Of a stretch of 64,000 nucleotides of DNA, positions 12,480 to 24,189 are shown in pieces. This DNA comes from Acanthococcus lagerstroemiae (lineage: Eukaryota; Arthropoda; Insecta; Hemiptera; Eriococcidae): positions 24,399,321-24,463,320 of the forward strand of contig CM063109.1 of assembly GCA_031841125.1 (NCBI GenBank). Reading direction: 5' to 3'. Position numbers and translations under genes: made by a program. Position 1 is the stretch's first letter. Every line of letters starts with the position of its first letter. The notes under the pieces are model-generated. The model was not told the DNA's origin and did not search any database. It saw only the letters and a list, made by a program, of their open reading frames with translations.

Positions 12480-13210
12480 CGCATTTAAAAACTAAATTTT
12501 TAAAATGAATAAATGATTTCTGATGAACCGATTGTCTTCCGTTATTTGTACGATTTTATTTGTTCAGTCGGTTGTTTTTGATCAATGGATGAGAAATAAT
12601 CGACGAATCGAAAATATTCAATTGAAAATACTTGAACAAAAATAGTCGATATATTAAGAACGGGTTTTGCTTAATTAAGTAGTATTTCACGGGTCAGTCC
12701 CCTCTGGACTATTATGGATAGAAAATACGTCCGAAAAAAGTTTTTAAACAACTCAGAAAACCTCATTTTTGGTATATTGTTCATCAACATATCTTAATTT
12801 GAATATTGTAAGTTTCAGCCCCGTGTGGATCAATTTGGATGGGAATGACTATGAATTCAGCAACTCAGAAAACACTATTTTCGATATATTCGAAGTACCC
12901 GCCTTTAATTTTGAGTTCATGACCTCCGATAAAATCTGTTTGGCGGGGATTGGGATCAATTTACCATAAAAAATGGATGTGACGTGTCTAAACATCGTGT
13001 GAACAGGTTTTTTTAAAGTTTCTTATATTCGTGGGCTGTAATGGAAATTCAGTTAAAAATGGAGTAGAGGCCAATTACCTTTGGAAAAAAATGTTCGCTA
13101 ACTTCCGTGTAAATACCTCTTTGTTACACTATGGGGAAAAAATTCGAATCGAACGATTTGTTTCACAAACTCTATATTTAGGATTCTTTAAAGCAGGAGT
13201 GCAAATTTCC
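12480..13210. other. No gene recognised
   Basis: Non-coding sequence. Two short plus-strand frames (12769-12969 and 13031-13258) have no recognisable motifs; the second runs into the TIR element that starts at 13215. Confidence 0.4.
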
Positions 13211-13214
13211 CTAC

Positions 13215-14282
13215 CAGGGCGGCCACTCGGTTACTTTTTCAAACTTTTATCATCTTAAGTACCCGTAGGTCACCGTTCAGAAATTTGGTCACTGAAGTCA
13301 CTTTTTATGTAAGAAGTTACAATTTTGCTTTACAATTCTTCCATAGAATTCTAAAAATCAAAACAATTTACTTCTTATGTAAGAAATCACCTTTTTACAC
13401 ATTTTCAAAAGATAATAAAATAAATTAGAATTGAAATAGTACTCAGTAAGAGTGTATTGCAGCCACACAAAAGCCGAAAGCTGAAAGCCGTACTCAGCAT
13501 AATCTCTCATTAGAAAGCCAAAAGTCAGCTTTTTGTAATCCAGAAAAAATGTGTGGCAACAGCTAAAAGCTGTATTAAGCTGTATATTTTCTCAAAGTCA
13601 AAAGTTTAAGCCAAAAGTCGAAGCTCAATTTTTCGGCTGCAATACTTTGCTTAGTGACTTACTGTCCTATTACTACTGATCAGCCAGTATATTGCAGCCG
13701 AAAATTTCAGCTTCGGCTTTTGGCTTAAAGTTAGGACCTTGAGAAGTAAAGCTTCGGCTTTTGGCTTTCGGCTGTTGAACTGAATGTGATTAAAATTTAA
13801 GTAATTTTCACATTAAAAATCAAAGTATGGTGCCAAGTGTTAATTTGAAACTTCGTTGCATAGTTCTTATTCGTTTATTTTCCCCCACATTTTGTTTCAT
13901 CAACTGTTTCGAAATTTTTTGGTGATCGTTTTTTACTGTGATTTGGTGCCATCCATTATTTTATAGTATTAATGATTGAAGTATTCATTGTCTGTTGGTG
14001 CTTTGTTTTGTTCATGGTCATGAAGTTGTTTTCCTAATTGTTTCCTTCAATTCATTTAAGAGGTGAGAGAAGAAGAAACTACATAAGAAACCCTACAGAA
14101 ACTTCTTTGCATTACTTTTTCCATAGATGTGCCTACTACTGTATAATATAATGCTACTTTTACTAAGTTTTTGGATAAAAGTAGCATGTTGGTCTGATAA
14201 TGGTCACTTTTTGGTTACTTTCTTTAGTAATTTTAGTCACTTTTTCAACTTTTTTGAACAAAAAAAATGAGTGACTGCCCTG
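13215..14282. mobile_element. TIR element, hAT-like, ~1.07 kb, non-coding
   Basis: Left end CAGGGCGGCCACTCGGTTAC. The right end, read in reverse, starts CAGGGCAGTCACTCATTTTT. Subterminal GGTCACTTTTT motifs occur at both ends (13270-13305 and 14200-14245). Flanks CCTAC and CCTTA match only partly as a 5-bp duplication. The termini place it near the 5-bp-TSD family. It has no transposase, and an inverted repeat (13576-13754) sits inside. Confidence 0.65.
13576..13754. repeat. Inverted repeat of AAGCCGAAAGC-type sequence
   Basis: Arm 1 (13576-13646) and arm 2 (13686-13754) are ~70-bp reverse complements around a 39-bp spacer, for example TTTTCGGCTGCAATACT against AGTATATTGCAGCCGAAAA. Flanking sequence from 13452 also carries GTATTGCAGCC and AGCCGAAAGC words, so this is probably part of a larger nested repeat (about 13450-13775). 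Confidence 0.75.
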
Positions 14283-14289
14283 CCTTATG

Positions 14290-15190
14290 GAAACTGCCAT
14301 GTTAAATTTCAACTTCGTTGAGCGCCCACCAAAATTTGTTGATAAAAAAGACTAGAATACATTAGGCCTCTGAGAATAGAATTTTTCAACAAAAAAAAAA
14401 AAGTGAAGCAAGTTAATGTGGAGTATTCCAGTGAATAGGTTGGATGGACATGAAATCCGAAACCGGAGAGGCTTATGAATGAAATAGGGCGAATATAATA
14501 CCGGCCTGAGTGGGGGATGGGGGGATGTGCCCCTTTTCATTCCGGAAGAGGTCATGCTAAATCTGAAAGTTCTCAAATAGTCGGAAAAACTGAGGTCTGG
14601 AACCTTTCGTCAATTAAATTACTTAAATGGGAGACGAAATTTGTGCTACCGTTGCCTCCTCCCCCCCCTCGTATAAAGTCGTTCTGTCAGTACTACCAGT
14701 CTACATCAAGTTGGTTCACTGAGGGTCAAGTAAAAGTAGGTATAGGTGAGTTAGCTTCAGTGAGCCGTGCCTCACAGTCTGCAGAGCTTCCTCGGCAGTT
14801 CCGATTACTCCTAATTCGAACCTCGGCGATACATTTCAAAACAAAAGCTTGTCTCAAAATGGTGGTCAAGATTAGAAAGATCGGTGATCTGTACCCGATA
14901 CTTCGGCACTGGTTATTGTGTGCTTTGTGGTCAATACGACCCTACGCTAAAGTTCACCCTATTTCGTGTATTAATTTTCACGTAATGGATCATTCACGCA
15001 ACCGAAAAATATTGCGAGCTTTGACAAATTAATTTATTTACAACGAGCCATTTAAATATCGCTCGAGGGCACCGCGTTCCACTCTTTGAGATGTTAAACC
15101 TGGTTAGCGAGACTAAATTATTCCCCCTAGTGTTTGACCATTATTAGTTTTCCGTATTTGGTCGTCGTTTCAAAAGCAGCGAACCAGTGT
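14290..15190. other. Unassigned; 171-codon open frame
   Basis: The plus frame 14517-15032 starts MGGCAPFHSGRGHAK, passes through a poly-proline run at a C-rich tract, and lacks recognisable domains or consistent codon bias. I do not call it a gene. TTCGAACCTC near 14816 resembles a polymerase III B box, but no matching A box is convincing. Confidence 0.3.
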
Positions 15191-15194
15191 AGGC

Positions 15195-15420
15195 TTACAC
15201 AATGCAAAATTGAAGTTTTCTGGTAATGGCACGTTTTGGACGGCCACGGTGGCGCTTCGTTCGCGGCGGACCGGCCGGCGTCCGAAAGTAAAGTATATAG
15301 AGAAAAAGACGGGAGGGTCAACCGATGGTCGGCCTACGGGGAATGCGAAAGCTAAACAACCGGTGCTTTCCCATTTAATGTTTAAAACATTGACACTGAA
15401 GTTACAGGGATGCTGCGGAC
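15195..15420. other. CpG-rich GC block
   Basis: A short island with many CpG steps (for example GCGCTTCGTTCGCGGCGGAC at 15250) inside AT-rich DNA. Open frames exist on both strands here only because GC-rich DNA has few stops. It could be a promoter or first-exon region of a host gene, or a GC-rich repeat. Nothing identifies which. Confidence 0.35.
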
Positions 15421-15713
15421 CGATGTTATAATTAACGAAATTCGTAAAATGAATTGGAAGACGTATCGCGGAATGGGTCCCGGGACGGACAGGGAGGGCA
15501 TAAAACGGATCCAAAACGTGAGAACGCTAATCATGTTAACATTGGAGTGGGTTATGACCGTTGAAGTGTGAAATTGGTTGTGTATTTTTGGGAGAAGTTG
15601 AAATGGCTGATTGGTGGCTGAATTGGGATATAATTGGGGTGCTTCGTGGAGTCTGTGGGTGTTAAGGAAGAAAATAAGTAAGTCGTTAGCTTTTAAATGG
15701 AATTTAATTGATT

Positions 15714-16063
15714 CAGGGTTGCCACTTTCTGGAAAACCTGGAAAAGTCATGGAATTTGGATGGTCAGGGAAAAGTCATGGAATTTTGATTATCTGAATGA
15801 CGAACTAGGTTTATGGCTTGTATTGTATTGAAATTTATTGTCAGTGAACAATCAAGCTTAAAATAGAAAAAGTTTGCCCCTTTAGAAAATATCAGAGTCA
15901 GGTCCTTTTTTCTTGCTGGCGTTATGATCAGAATCATGAGGGGGAAAAGCCTTACAAAAATCCATAACTCCTTCCTTATTCGGAAGAAAACGGCTTCGAA
16001 AAATGGGAAAATAGACCTGGAAAGTTATGGAAAAATGATACTTAAAAAAAAGTGGCAACCCTG
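15714..16063. mobile_element. MITE, 5-bp-TSD hAT-like family, TSD TGATT
   Basis: Perfect terminal inverted repeats: CAGGGTTGCCACTTT at the left, AAAGTGGCAACCCTG at the right. The perfect duplication TGATT lies at 15709-15713 and 16064-16068. Subterminal GGAAAAGTCATGGAATTT motifs occur twice near the left end. At 350 bp with no coding capacity, it is the cleanest copy in the window and defines the family's termini. Confidence 0.95.
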
Positions 16064-16544
16064 TGATTTATGAAGATCAAAAGTCTCCCTACGAATTAGA
16101 AGATGAGCTGTTTTTTTCCTTAATAAAAGCAAAATGATGAGTTTTTCCATAAAATTTGTAAAAATCGACACCATACATATTTAAAGAAGAACTACCCAAT
16201 CAGAAAATAAATCCCGTCCAGCCTTCCATTTTTAGTTTTGGACTGGCCTCGGTAGACTATCAGAGTGTATGGAATCTTGATGGCCTTGGTTGACTGTTTA
16301 TCCACGTGCATGACATCTTGATTCATAGTCTGTTGCTTAGTCAGATGTGCCTCATTCTTGCTGCAAAATAATTTACAAGAAAGCAGGAGTTTTCATAAAG
16401 TAAGACGCCTTTACCACCTTTTGATTTGAGCTTACCAGAAAGGCAGGAAATTGTATGGGTTATGGAGATAATATTGTACCCATTTTTCAGTTTTATACAG
16501 AAGACTCAGAGCCCCCCCCCCCGTACAAATAATATAAGGCATTG

Positions 16545-17935
16545 CCTTATCGCAAAATATTTCCCATGGTTTCCGAGTGTAGCTATGTGGATCATCACGA
16601 AATTTTCCGTGATACCTTCAAGGATAGCTTTCGCGGTTCATCAGGGAACATTTTAGGATAATCTCCAATGCCATCTTCTCTGTTCATCGTCAAATTTTCC
16701 GCGATGACCTCCAAGGATTTGTAAAATCTGTTGCGATGATTTCCAAGGATAGCATTGTGGGCTATCGCAAAATTTTCTGTGATAATCTTTGAAGAGAACT
16801 TCGCAATTTATCGCAAAACGTTATCATCTTTGTAATTTATCGCAGAATTTTCTGTGATTTCCAAAAATAGCATCACGGCTCATTGTCATCGCAAAACATT
16901 CTGCAATAATCTCCAAATATAGCCTTGCAGTTCATCGCGAAATATTCCACAATGATCTAGAACAGCTCGGAGGTTTGTTGCGGATTTGCGGCTCATTGCA
17001 AAATACTCAGCAATAATATCGATGATTTCCAAGGCCATGTTCACGCTTCATCGCAAAATGACCGTTTTCTCGTTTCTTCTCAAAATATTTCGCAGTAATT
17101 TCCTAAGAGAGCTTCGCAGGTCCTAGTAAAATATTTCGTGATATCTGATGAGGATGGCTTTGTGGTTCATCGCTAAACATACTGCGATAAATCTCTGAGG
17201 AATTTTTTCGTTTAATCGCAAATATTTCTCAATGTTGTCCAAGGATGGCGTTGCGGATCATTGCCAAGTATTTTGCGATGATCCCCGAGTATATAGCTTT
17301 ATGGTTCGTCGCCAAATATTCCGCAAATATCCTGCGATGATTTTCCAGGATAGCTTTGCAGTTCATTGCAAAATATTCCGTAAAGATTTCCTAATTTTTC
17401 TTATTGCATTATCTCAAAATATTCCTCCAAGATCTCCTCAGCTGTCTTGTTGCATCATCGTAGTATATTTCGCGATGATCTCTGATAATAGCTTCGCGGT
17501 TTATCATCAAGTACTTCGCGATGATCTGTAGGGATATATTTGTGGCTTATTGTTGAATATTTTGCGACGATTCCCAAAAATAGCTACGCAGTCATCACAA
17601 AAATATTCCGCGATGATCTCTCTCTGCGATCAACTTTGCGCTTCATCACGAAACATTTTGCAATGGGAGCCTGTCTTCTTACTCAATTGCTGAACATTTC
17701 ACGTTGATCTCCGAGAAGACTTTTAAGGGTTATTGCGAAATATTCTGTGAGATCCCCGAGGATATCTTTGCAATTAATCGCAAAATATTCTGTGAAGATC
17801 TTCATGACTGTCTTCGCGTTTCTTCCCAAAATATTTCGCGATGATCTCCAGGGATAACTTCGTGGTCATCGCGAAATATTGTGTGATGAACTCCGAGAAT
17901 ATTTTGTGGGTCATCGCGAGATATTTCGTTTCATT
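16545..17935. repeat. Minisatellite-like array, ~48-bp period
   Basis: About 28 diverged copies of a unit that reads roughly CGATGATCTCCAAGGATAGC, then TTCGCGGTTCATCGCAAAAT, then ATTCCG. The word CGCAAAATATT or a variant recurs every 45-55 bp, for example near 16551, 16936, 17360, 17780 and 17870. The unit contains CGCGA palindromes and alternates GATGATC with GATAGC. The open frames at 16426 and 17232 are products of the array. Confidence 0.9.
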
Positions 17936-17949
17936 ATCATACCAAACTT

Positions 17950-18090
17950 GTATTCGACTAAATTTAAAGAGAGTTTAAGAGATAGACAGAAAGTAAAAGA
18001 TTGAAAGAGACAAAAGAAAAGCCAATAACGAAAGGAAACACAGAGAAAGAAAGTGACCTTAATATTGAATGAAGAGAAAGAGAAAATAAT
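17950..18090. repeat. Purine-rich low-complexity tract
   Basis: Long A/G-rich run with repeated GAAAGA and AAGAGA words on the plus strand. Low complexity; no function is inferred. Confidence 0.6.
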
Positions 18091-18407
18091 TTATAAAATA
18101 TTACCCCTTCCCTCTGTTATGGAAAAATAAATTTGAATTGATCAAGATATAAGGACATCATCAATTATTTATTTAACGTCTTATTATGTCTTGTTGTGTC
18201 TGGTATTATGTTATGTTATATTATGTCTTCATATAATCCTGCCGGGAGTTGGTGTGCTAAACAGTCATACGGCGGAGCCTCTAGTTATTCATTACTAATC
18301 CGTGATCTGAATTACTTTCTCGATAATTTGCCTAACCCTGCAGTCGACACTCATTTCGCTCATGTCGGCCTCATGTTTAGTGAGGCGGCTGTGTGATCTG
18401 CTTTCTA

Positions 18408-18788
18408 CAGGGTGTTTCAAAAAAAACGTTGGTAAACTGGCAGAAAAAAAAAAAAGAAGCCAATATGAACAAAAACTGACAGAACTCCTTTATTTTGAGA
18501 AAGTATGCTTCTTTTTTCAATAGATGTTGAAAATGTTGCCCATCGGCGGCCAGACAGGCGCAAGAATGTCTGATATAACTATATATTTTGGTCAAATTAT
18601 CATGACTTTCCACAATCTTTGATCTTTGTCATTGCACACAACAGTCACATAGGACACGGCTACACGACAGCACAGCCTTGTAGGAGAAGGAATTAGGGTT
18701 GCCATTGTGGCATTTGCAGTGCTTTGAACCTTTTTGTTTTCCCTACCGCGTGCTTTGTGTTTTCACGAACGTTTCTTTTGAAACACTG
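18408..18788 (-). mobile_element. Tc1/mariner-like relic with transposase C-terminal fragment
   Basis: Termini CAGGGTGTTTCAAAAAAAAC (left) and GTTTCTTTTGAAACACTG (right) are inverted partners. They are flanked by TA at 18406-18407 and 18789-18790, as expected for Tc1/mariner/IS630-type insertion. On the minus strand (about 18590-18505) a frame reads ...LAADGQHFQHLLKK. A 'G-HFxHLL' tail near the stop is what I recall from the C-terminus of many insect IS630/mariner-type transposases. Most of the transposase is deleted, leaving a 381-bp non-autonomous copy. Confidence 0.8.
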
Positions 18789-18794
18789 TATTTG

Positions 18795-20030
18795 TCTTTG
18801 TGTTCGCTTGTGTGCCTGACAATCTAATTGTCTGGCTGTTAGATTGACTGACTCCTGCTTATCTAATAGTTATCCTGTCGTCCCTTTCTATTTGCCAGTT
18901 AATCTAGCTTTGATTTAAGATTTTTTTCGAGTGAAGGAGATGCCCTCAGCTGGCATCAGGTTTTCAATTATAAATCGGAAGAAAATACAAACAAAGTTGT
19001 CGAAGCAATCGGTTACCATGCTACTATTGTAATTTTCTAGTCGCAGTTACAGATTGGCTCCGGTTATTGCTTTTACTTTTTAATTCAAGAGCATTTTTTC
19101 ATTTCTCTTGGGACTCTCCTCTCCCTCTGGAAATTACTGGCTATCGTTCTTCTGTTGTCGACTCACTCTTACTGACCAAATTATGATGAATGCTAAGTTT
19201 TCTGGAACTACGATCCATTGCCATATTACGTTGATATTCCTTCCTGAAATATTCTGGAGAATTAGGACTGTTCTTTTTTCTCACTGCTTGTTAATGTCAC
19301 AAGAAAGCTGGCCATTTAAATTCGACTAACCTTGGTCACAGTCAAATGGAAGTTTTCTGCATGTTTCGATTCTAGATGTTACTCGTAATTTTGCTACCTA
19401 CTATCTAACTTGTGAGATGTCATTACCTTCGTATTGCCAGAACTGTTTTCATTTAAGTAGTTTGTTGTCCCTGTTCCAGATATAAAGTTCCTTTTAATTG
19501 TCTGATGATGTAGTTCAAAGAATGAACATCGGGATAACTGATTTAGTCCGCGGCGGAAAACTTGAATAGACTAAAATGATACCTCGGGCGCCTACGATTA
19601 GTAAACGAGATTTCATGTTCGCCTATTGCAATGCTTTTATATCGCCCCCATCTTTAATTCAACCGAATTTCATCAAGCGTACGGAATAGGAAACTAAAGC
19701 GTGGAGGTGCAAAATTATACAGAAATAAAGCGCTAATCTCGTTGGGTGAGGAAAGTTCTTGAGACGTCTGAAGCGTGTTTTGCATGATGTCGATAACGAT
19801 TTTTTTCACATTGATTGATTATTGATGATTTGATGTTTGTGACCTGGATATTATGATCATATTGACGTACTCAGCTCACATTTAAGATGCACCCTGAGCC
19901 TGGGTACTTTGGTTATTATATTAGTGCCCAATTAGTATAGCAAGAACGAGTGAGTGACTTCTAGCCTCTGGGAAATTATATGCATACTGTATCTGTCATT
20001 CCTAAGGTGTCCCAATTTTCATAATATCGG
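18795..20030. other. No gene recognised
   Basis: Unique-looking non-coding sequence with only short open frames, such as 19108-19329. No element ends, RNA genes or conserved motifs were found. Confidence 0.4.
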
Positions 20031-20039
20031 GTTCGAATT

Positions 20040-20105
20040 GACGTTGAAATTGAGTTCAACGACCTTCACAACCTACGAAATGATATCCATGTTGGAAGTA
20101 TTTCC
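20040..20105. repeat. Single copy of the ~130-bp dispersed repeat unit
   Basis: GAGTTCAACGACCTTCACAA followed by CCTACGAAATGATATCCATG matches the reverse-orientation units of the array at 55990-56560, especially the last unit at 56515 (CCTATGAAACGATATCCACA). It shows that the array unit also exists as a dispersed monomer. Confidence 0.6.
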
Positions 20106-20239
20106 TTCTCCCCTTCTTAGCTGGTGGCACGGTTTTAAATTTAGCGGCTAACTGATACAAAATAAATTCAGTGATTCTGAATCCCCCCGTCCCCCATGAT
20201 ATGTGGATTTGATAATGGGGGTCGTTGAAAGCTCTCAAA

Positions 20240-21410
20240 AGTTCTACTACAGAAGACTGCTTTGTAACTGAGTAAACATTGAGGTCTACAATTTTAAATG
20301 TGTGATATTTAATTGGGTAGGGGGAATTCCTAGAGATGGCTGGATTTGGATTTAGGGAAGAAACAGAAAGTAATTAGCATCCCTGCTGCATACACAACTG
20401 GATACAGCTGGAAACCTGTCCCATAATTTTTGCCGGAAATTTTATCCAACTTTCATTTTTTTCGATGTTTTTTTCGTGAGCAATTGTCTTCAACTCTTGG
20501 CTGCTTCCCTCTTTGTCTTTGTCTGTCTTTCGCTTCCTTTTGTGCTTATAAAGCGGACTCTCATACTGACTACAATTACAATGGTTACTATACAATAGTT
20601 CCTATTCATTTTTTAGTTTACGAATTTTGAGAAGTGCCAGTTGATTTATCGTTATTTATTTATTTTTTTGATACGAAGAGAGGCATACTAGTGAACATTT
20701 TTTTGATAACAAGAAGTGTGTCGGGATGACACATTGAGGTCGAAGTTTAACGGGGAGTTTATTACAAAAACTGGTTGAGCTATGGAAAATTATTCTCTTT
20801 ACTGTAACAAACAGATATCTTCCCAGAACTCAGAGAAAATTTTCCAGAAGTCAGTATCCTGTGTTCGAATTTTTAGCGAACATCTTTCTTTACAGTCCAC
20901 GTCAATCGGATAAAAACAAACAAAGATTTATTTTCTTGGTTCTCAGACGCGTTGATCTCATTTTTAAGGTTTTTTGGTCTGTGCTCCTAACCCAAAGGCA
21001 AGTGTACATCAAGGGTGGTAACTTTAAATATTTTGAAATTTTTTTTTTTCAGTTGCTGAATTTATTTATGTAGGTGTTTTCTCGGTCGACTCCCCCCGAA
21101 TTGATCTCAAGAGAACTAAAACATGCAGTAATCAGTGTTATTATGTAGCGAAGGTATCAGTAAAGTATCCGGATAACGTTCCTTCAGCAATGGGAATGCA
21201 ACCCATCGAACAACCAGACATGGAAATGTGTATAAAAGCGTTTTATAGGCTCATGTACAAAATTTCTCAGACCAAAAAGTTTCATAAACGGATTTAGCGA
21301 ATCTCAAATCTGAGTTGGCAGTCATTTTTATGATTTCATTCGATTTCTGTTCAAGAAGAGTACTTTTTGTACCAAAGTCAACAGAAGGCATTAACCTTTA
21401 AATTGACTTG
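20240..21410. other. No gene recognised
   Basis: AT-rich non-coding sequence. Short frames on both strands (20374-20630 and 20861-21073) have no motifs. No repeats with defined ends were seen. Confidence 0.4.
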
Positions 21411-21424
21411 TTCTCAAAATCCTA

Positions 21425-21985
21425 GATTGGTACTGACATTTTGCTGACTCCAGTGGAGGCTCTACCACCAGTTGTTTGGTGGGTTGACTTTGGAAGTTTT
21501 TTGAGCTTTAACCAGTGAGGGGATCTTACCCCTCCGCACAGGAAACGAGTCGTTCCCCGGATGAAGCTCAAAAAGCTTTCAAAGTTAACTATAAAGAAAA
21601 AACATCGTTTTTCACCGAACCGTTGGTGATAGAGCCCCACTGGGGTCGGCGCTGTAAAATGCTTCATGTAAAAAATTCTATCTTTCTTCTCTTGATGCAA
21701 CCGCACAAAAATTGAGTCGACTCCCCACCGGCTGAAGCTCAAAAAGCTCTCAAAATTTTCGAGAAGAAAAAAAACACGTTTTTGGCCAAACAATTAGTGG
21801 TAGAGCCCTCCAGCGGTTAACAAAGAAAAATGGCTCATATAAAAAGATTTGACTTTCTTTCCTCTATCCACCCGCTTAGCATTGAGTCGATCCACTCTCC
21901 GACTAATGCTCAAAAAGTTTTCAGAGTTTTTGAAAAGAAGAAAAACTACATTTTCCACCATATCATTAACTGTAGTGACAACACT
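21425..21985. repeat. ~168-bp tandem array, three direct units plus one inverted
   Basis: Units begin near 21548, 21714 and 21883 with GAGTCG followed by '...aagctcaaaaagctttcaaag...' and end in '...ggtgatagagcccc'. A fourth unit at 21425-21520 is in reverse orientation. Spacing is 166-169 bp, close to 3 x 56. The minus-strand frame 21422-21793 (123 codons) therefore repeats a peptide, FFLLENFESFLSF and FFFIVNFESFLSF, about 56-58 residues apart. No stop interrupts this frame through two units. I recognise no domain, and a decayed satellite is the simplest reading. Confidence 0.75.
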
Positions 21986-22149
21986 GGCGGATATGAAATG
22001 TAAATCAAAGTGCAGGCATTACGTACAACCCTTGTAGACTACCTCTCTCAAATTTTATGAAAATCCTCGCATTTTTCGACTTTTAGTGATACTCATTCTT
22101 CTGTTATGGATTTTCACCTAAAATTCATGATTGACCTTTTCATAGTCTT

Positions 22150-22665
22150 TCAATCAATATATTTGTGGTTGGTGAAATTTGATCCTTGTTCTACGATCAT
22201 GATTTTGGTTTTGCTCTTGTTAATATGGACTTCCCGTATACTTTTCACTTCTCCTCTCCACTCGTTTTATCAGTAGGCTTATTTCTGTCTCTGATTTAGT
22301 GCACAGTGTAGTGTCATCTGCAAAGCGTAAGTTGTGTATCTTCTCTCTTTCAGTTATTAACTCCACTCGTCCAGTTGTACAAAGCTTCTCTTAGTCCTGC
22401 CTCACTGTTTATGTTGAAGAGAATTGAAGAGAGAATGCATCCCTGGCTATAACTTTTTTCGTGAGCTGGAACTTGTTTGATAACTATTCGTGGGTTAAAA
22501 TAGCTCTGAAGCGCGCGTAGAGATTCTTGATCAGGCATATCAGATGTTCTGGTACTTTCATGATCCAGAATGTCCTCCATTGCACACAGTTGAAGGTTTT
22601 ATTATAGTCTACGAACCACAAAACTAAGCGCTTTTGGTTTGATGCAGCTCTCCATTTCTCCTATC
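22150..22665 (-). pseudogene. LINE reverse transcriptase fragment A
   Basis: Reading the minus strand from 22665, broken frames give in order: FVDYNKTFNCVQW (RT box A, usually F-D-xKAFD), KVPEHLICLIKNLYARFRA, SQGCILSSILFNI (QG-LSP-LFN box) and LRFADDTTLCT (catalytic xADD box). It ends with INKSKTKIMIV near 22200. The order matches the finger and palm of a non-LTR retrotransposon RT. Stops and at least three frameshifts make it dead. It abuts the C-terminal end of LINE B at about 22670 and is a different, separately inserted copy. Confidence 0.8.
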
Positions 22666-23559
22666 GTGTGCGAGTTCTTTCATTTTATCATAACACAATT
22701 GACATCCTTGATTATCTGTTGAACATACTGGAATCTTTGCCGACCTACCCAATTTTTTCCCTCCACTCTTCCTTCTAGCAGCAGTGATATTATTCCTGGG
22801 TGTCTCAAATTCTGCCCTATAAGTTTATCTCTCCTTCTTTTCAGACATTTCCAAATATCCATTTTACCTCCTACTCTATTTAGTGCTTTAATTCTTACCT
22901 TATCTGTCAATTTGATGCTAAGTATCCGCCTATAGCACCACATCTCAAAAGCTTCGATCCTTCTCTTCACTGGTTTTCCTATGGTCAAAATTTCACATCC
23001 ACACGAGGCTACACTCTAAATATAAGTTTTCCAGAACAATTTTTTGATTTCCAGATTTATTTTTAATTTGAAAAGATTACTTTTTCGATAGAATGCTAAT
23101 TTGGCTTGTGCTATTCTACTGCTAATATCCCTTTTACTCCTTCCATCTTTTATTATTTTACTCTCTAAATAGCAAAATGCGTTTACTTCCTCAATCTTTT
23201 CCTGTCCAATATGTATCTTTTATCTATCGTGTTCACGTCGATTACGTACCATTACTTTAGTTTTATTTTTATTTATTCTCATGCGGTATTCTATACTCGA
23301 AATCTCCTCTATTCCATTTAAAATGTTTTCCAAATCAATACTTCTTTCAGCTAATAAGACAATATCATCTGCAAACCTGAGCATCTTTACTCGCTCTCCA
23401 TGTATCAGTGACACCTGCTTCAAATATTTCTTCCATTTCTTTTATGGCCCACTCTATGTACAGATTAAATAATACTGGAGATATTAGCACCCCTGCCTTA
23501 CATCCTTTTCTGTATTAGCATTGCCTTTCTCTCCTATTCTTAATGTGGCTGTCTGTCTT

Positions 23560-24045
23560 TTATAATAATGATAAAACAGCGTTTATTGGGTAACGCATAT
23601 TATCCTCCAATTTCGCTACGCGGTCGACTGTGCGTCGCAGCAAGCGAGGAAATTTGAGCTCCCACCTGGATGTTCGACCTCTCCGCCGGCCCATTTCTGG
23701 GCATACGCCTGCCCAGTCCCCATCCTCCCTCCATTTTTTCTTGTTCCAGGTGAGTTTTTTCCACAAGGGCCCTAACTTCTTATGAAAATTCATCTTTCCA
23801 ACGGGTGATTGATTGGCCTCCCTCTTTCCCTTTTTTATTCGTATGGGGTCCACCCTTCCACTAGTCTTTCCCATCTTTCTCCCCCGTCTCATAATGTGCC
23901 TCGCCTATCTCCACTTGCTTCTCTTAACAACGTTCCCAGTATCCTCTAGTTGTGCTTTTGATCTCACCCATGAGATTTTAATTTTATCCCTTTTTTTAAC
24001 ATCTACCATGCTTCTTTCCATGGACCTTTGGGTCACTTGAAGTCT
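23560..24045 (-). pseudogene. LINE C 3' fragment nested in LINE B
   Basis: The minus strand from 24040 reads VTQRSMERSMVDVKKRDKIK, then a stop, ARHIMRRGRKMGKTSGRVDP and a run ending NMRYPINAVLSLL. The 'TQRxMERxMLxVxxRDxI' motif followed by 'AxHxxRR' and a basic tail is typical of the C-terminal region of many insect LINE ORF2s. It interrupts LINE B between box A and the QG box, where no such sequence belongs, so it inserted after B. The 110-codon frame at 23560-23892 is this tail. Confidence 0.72.
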
Positions 24046-24189
24046 CTTTTTATTTGTATTTGTTAATTGTCCTTTATATAAGTTTTAAATAACTTGTCTT
24101 TTTTAAATTTTATTCCTGTCTTTTTTAGAGTATCAATTTCATTCCATTTACCATTTTCAAAAGCATTTTCTATATCAACGAATATCAAT

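Noticed and set aside
14700..14850. Another tRNA-like SINE (TTCGAACCTC B-box-like word)
   Set aside because: No convincing A box at the right distance, no target duplication and no second copy in the window.
14517..15032. 171-codon frame as a coding gene
   Set aside because: No domain, a poly-proline run from a C-tract, and no codon pattern distinguishing it from chance.
16545..17935. CRISPR array
   Set aside because: Units are diverged end to end with no constant repeat and unique spacer alternation, and the window is eukaryotic.
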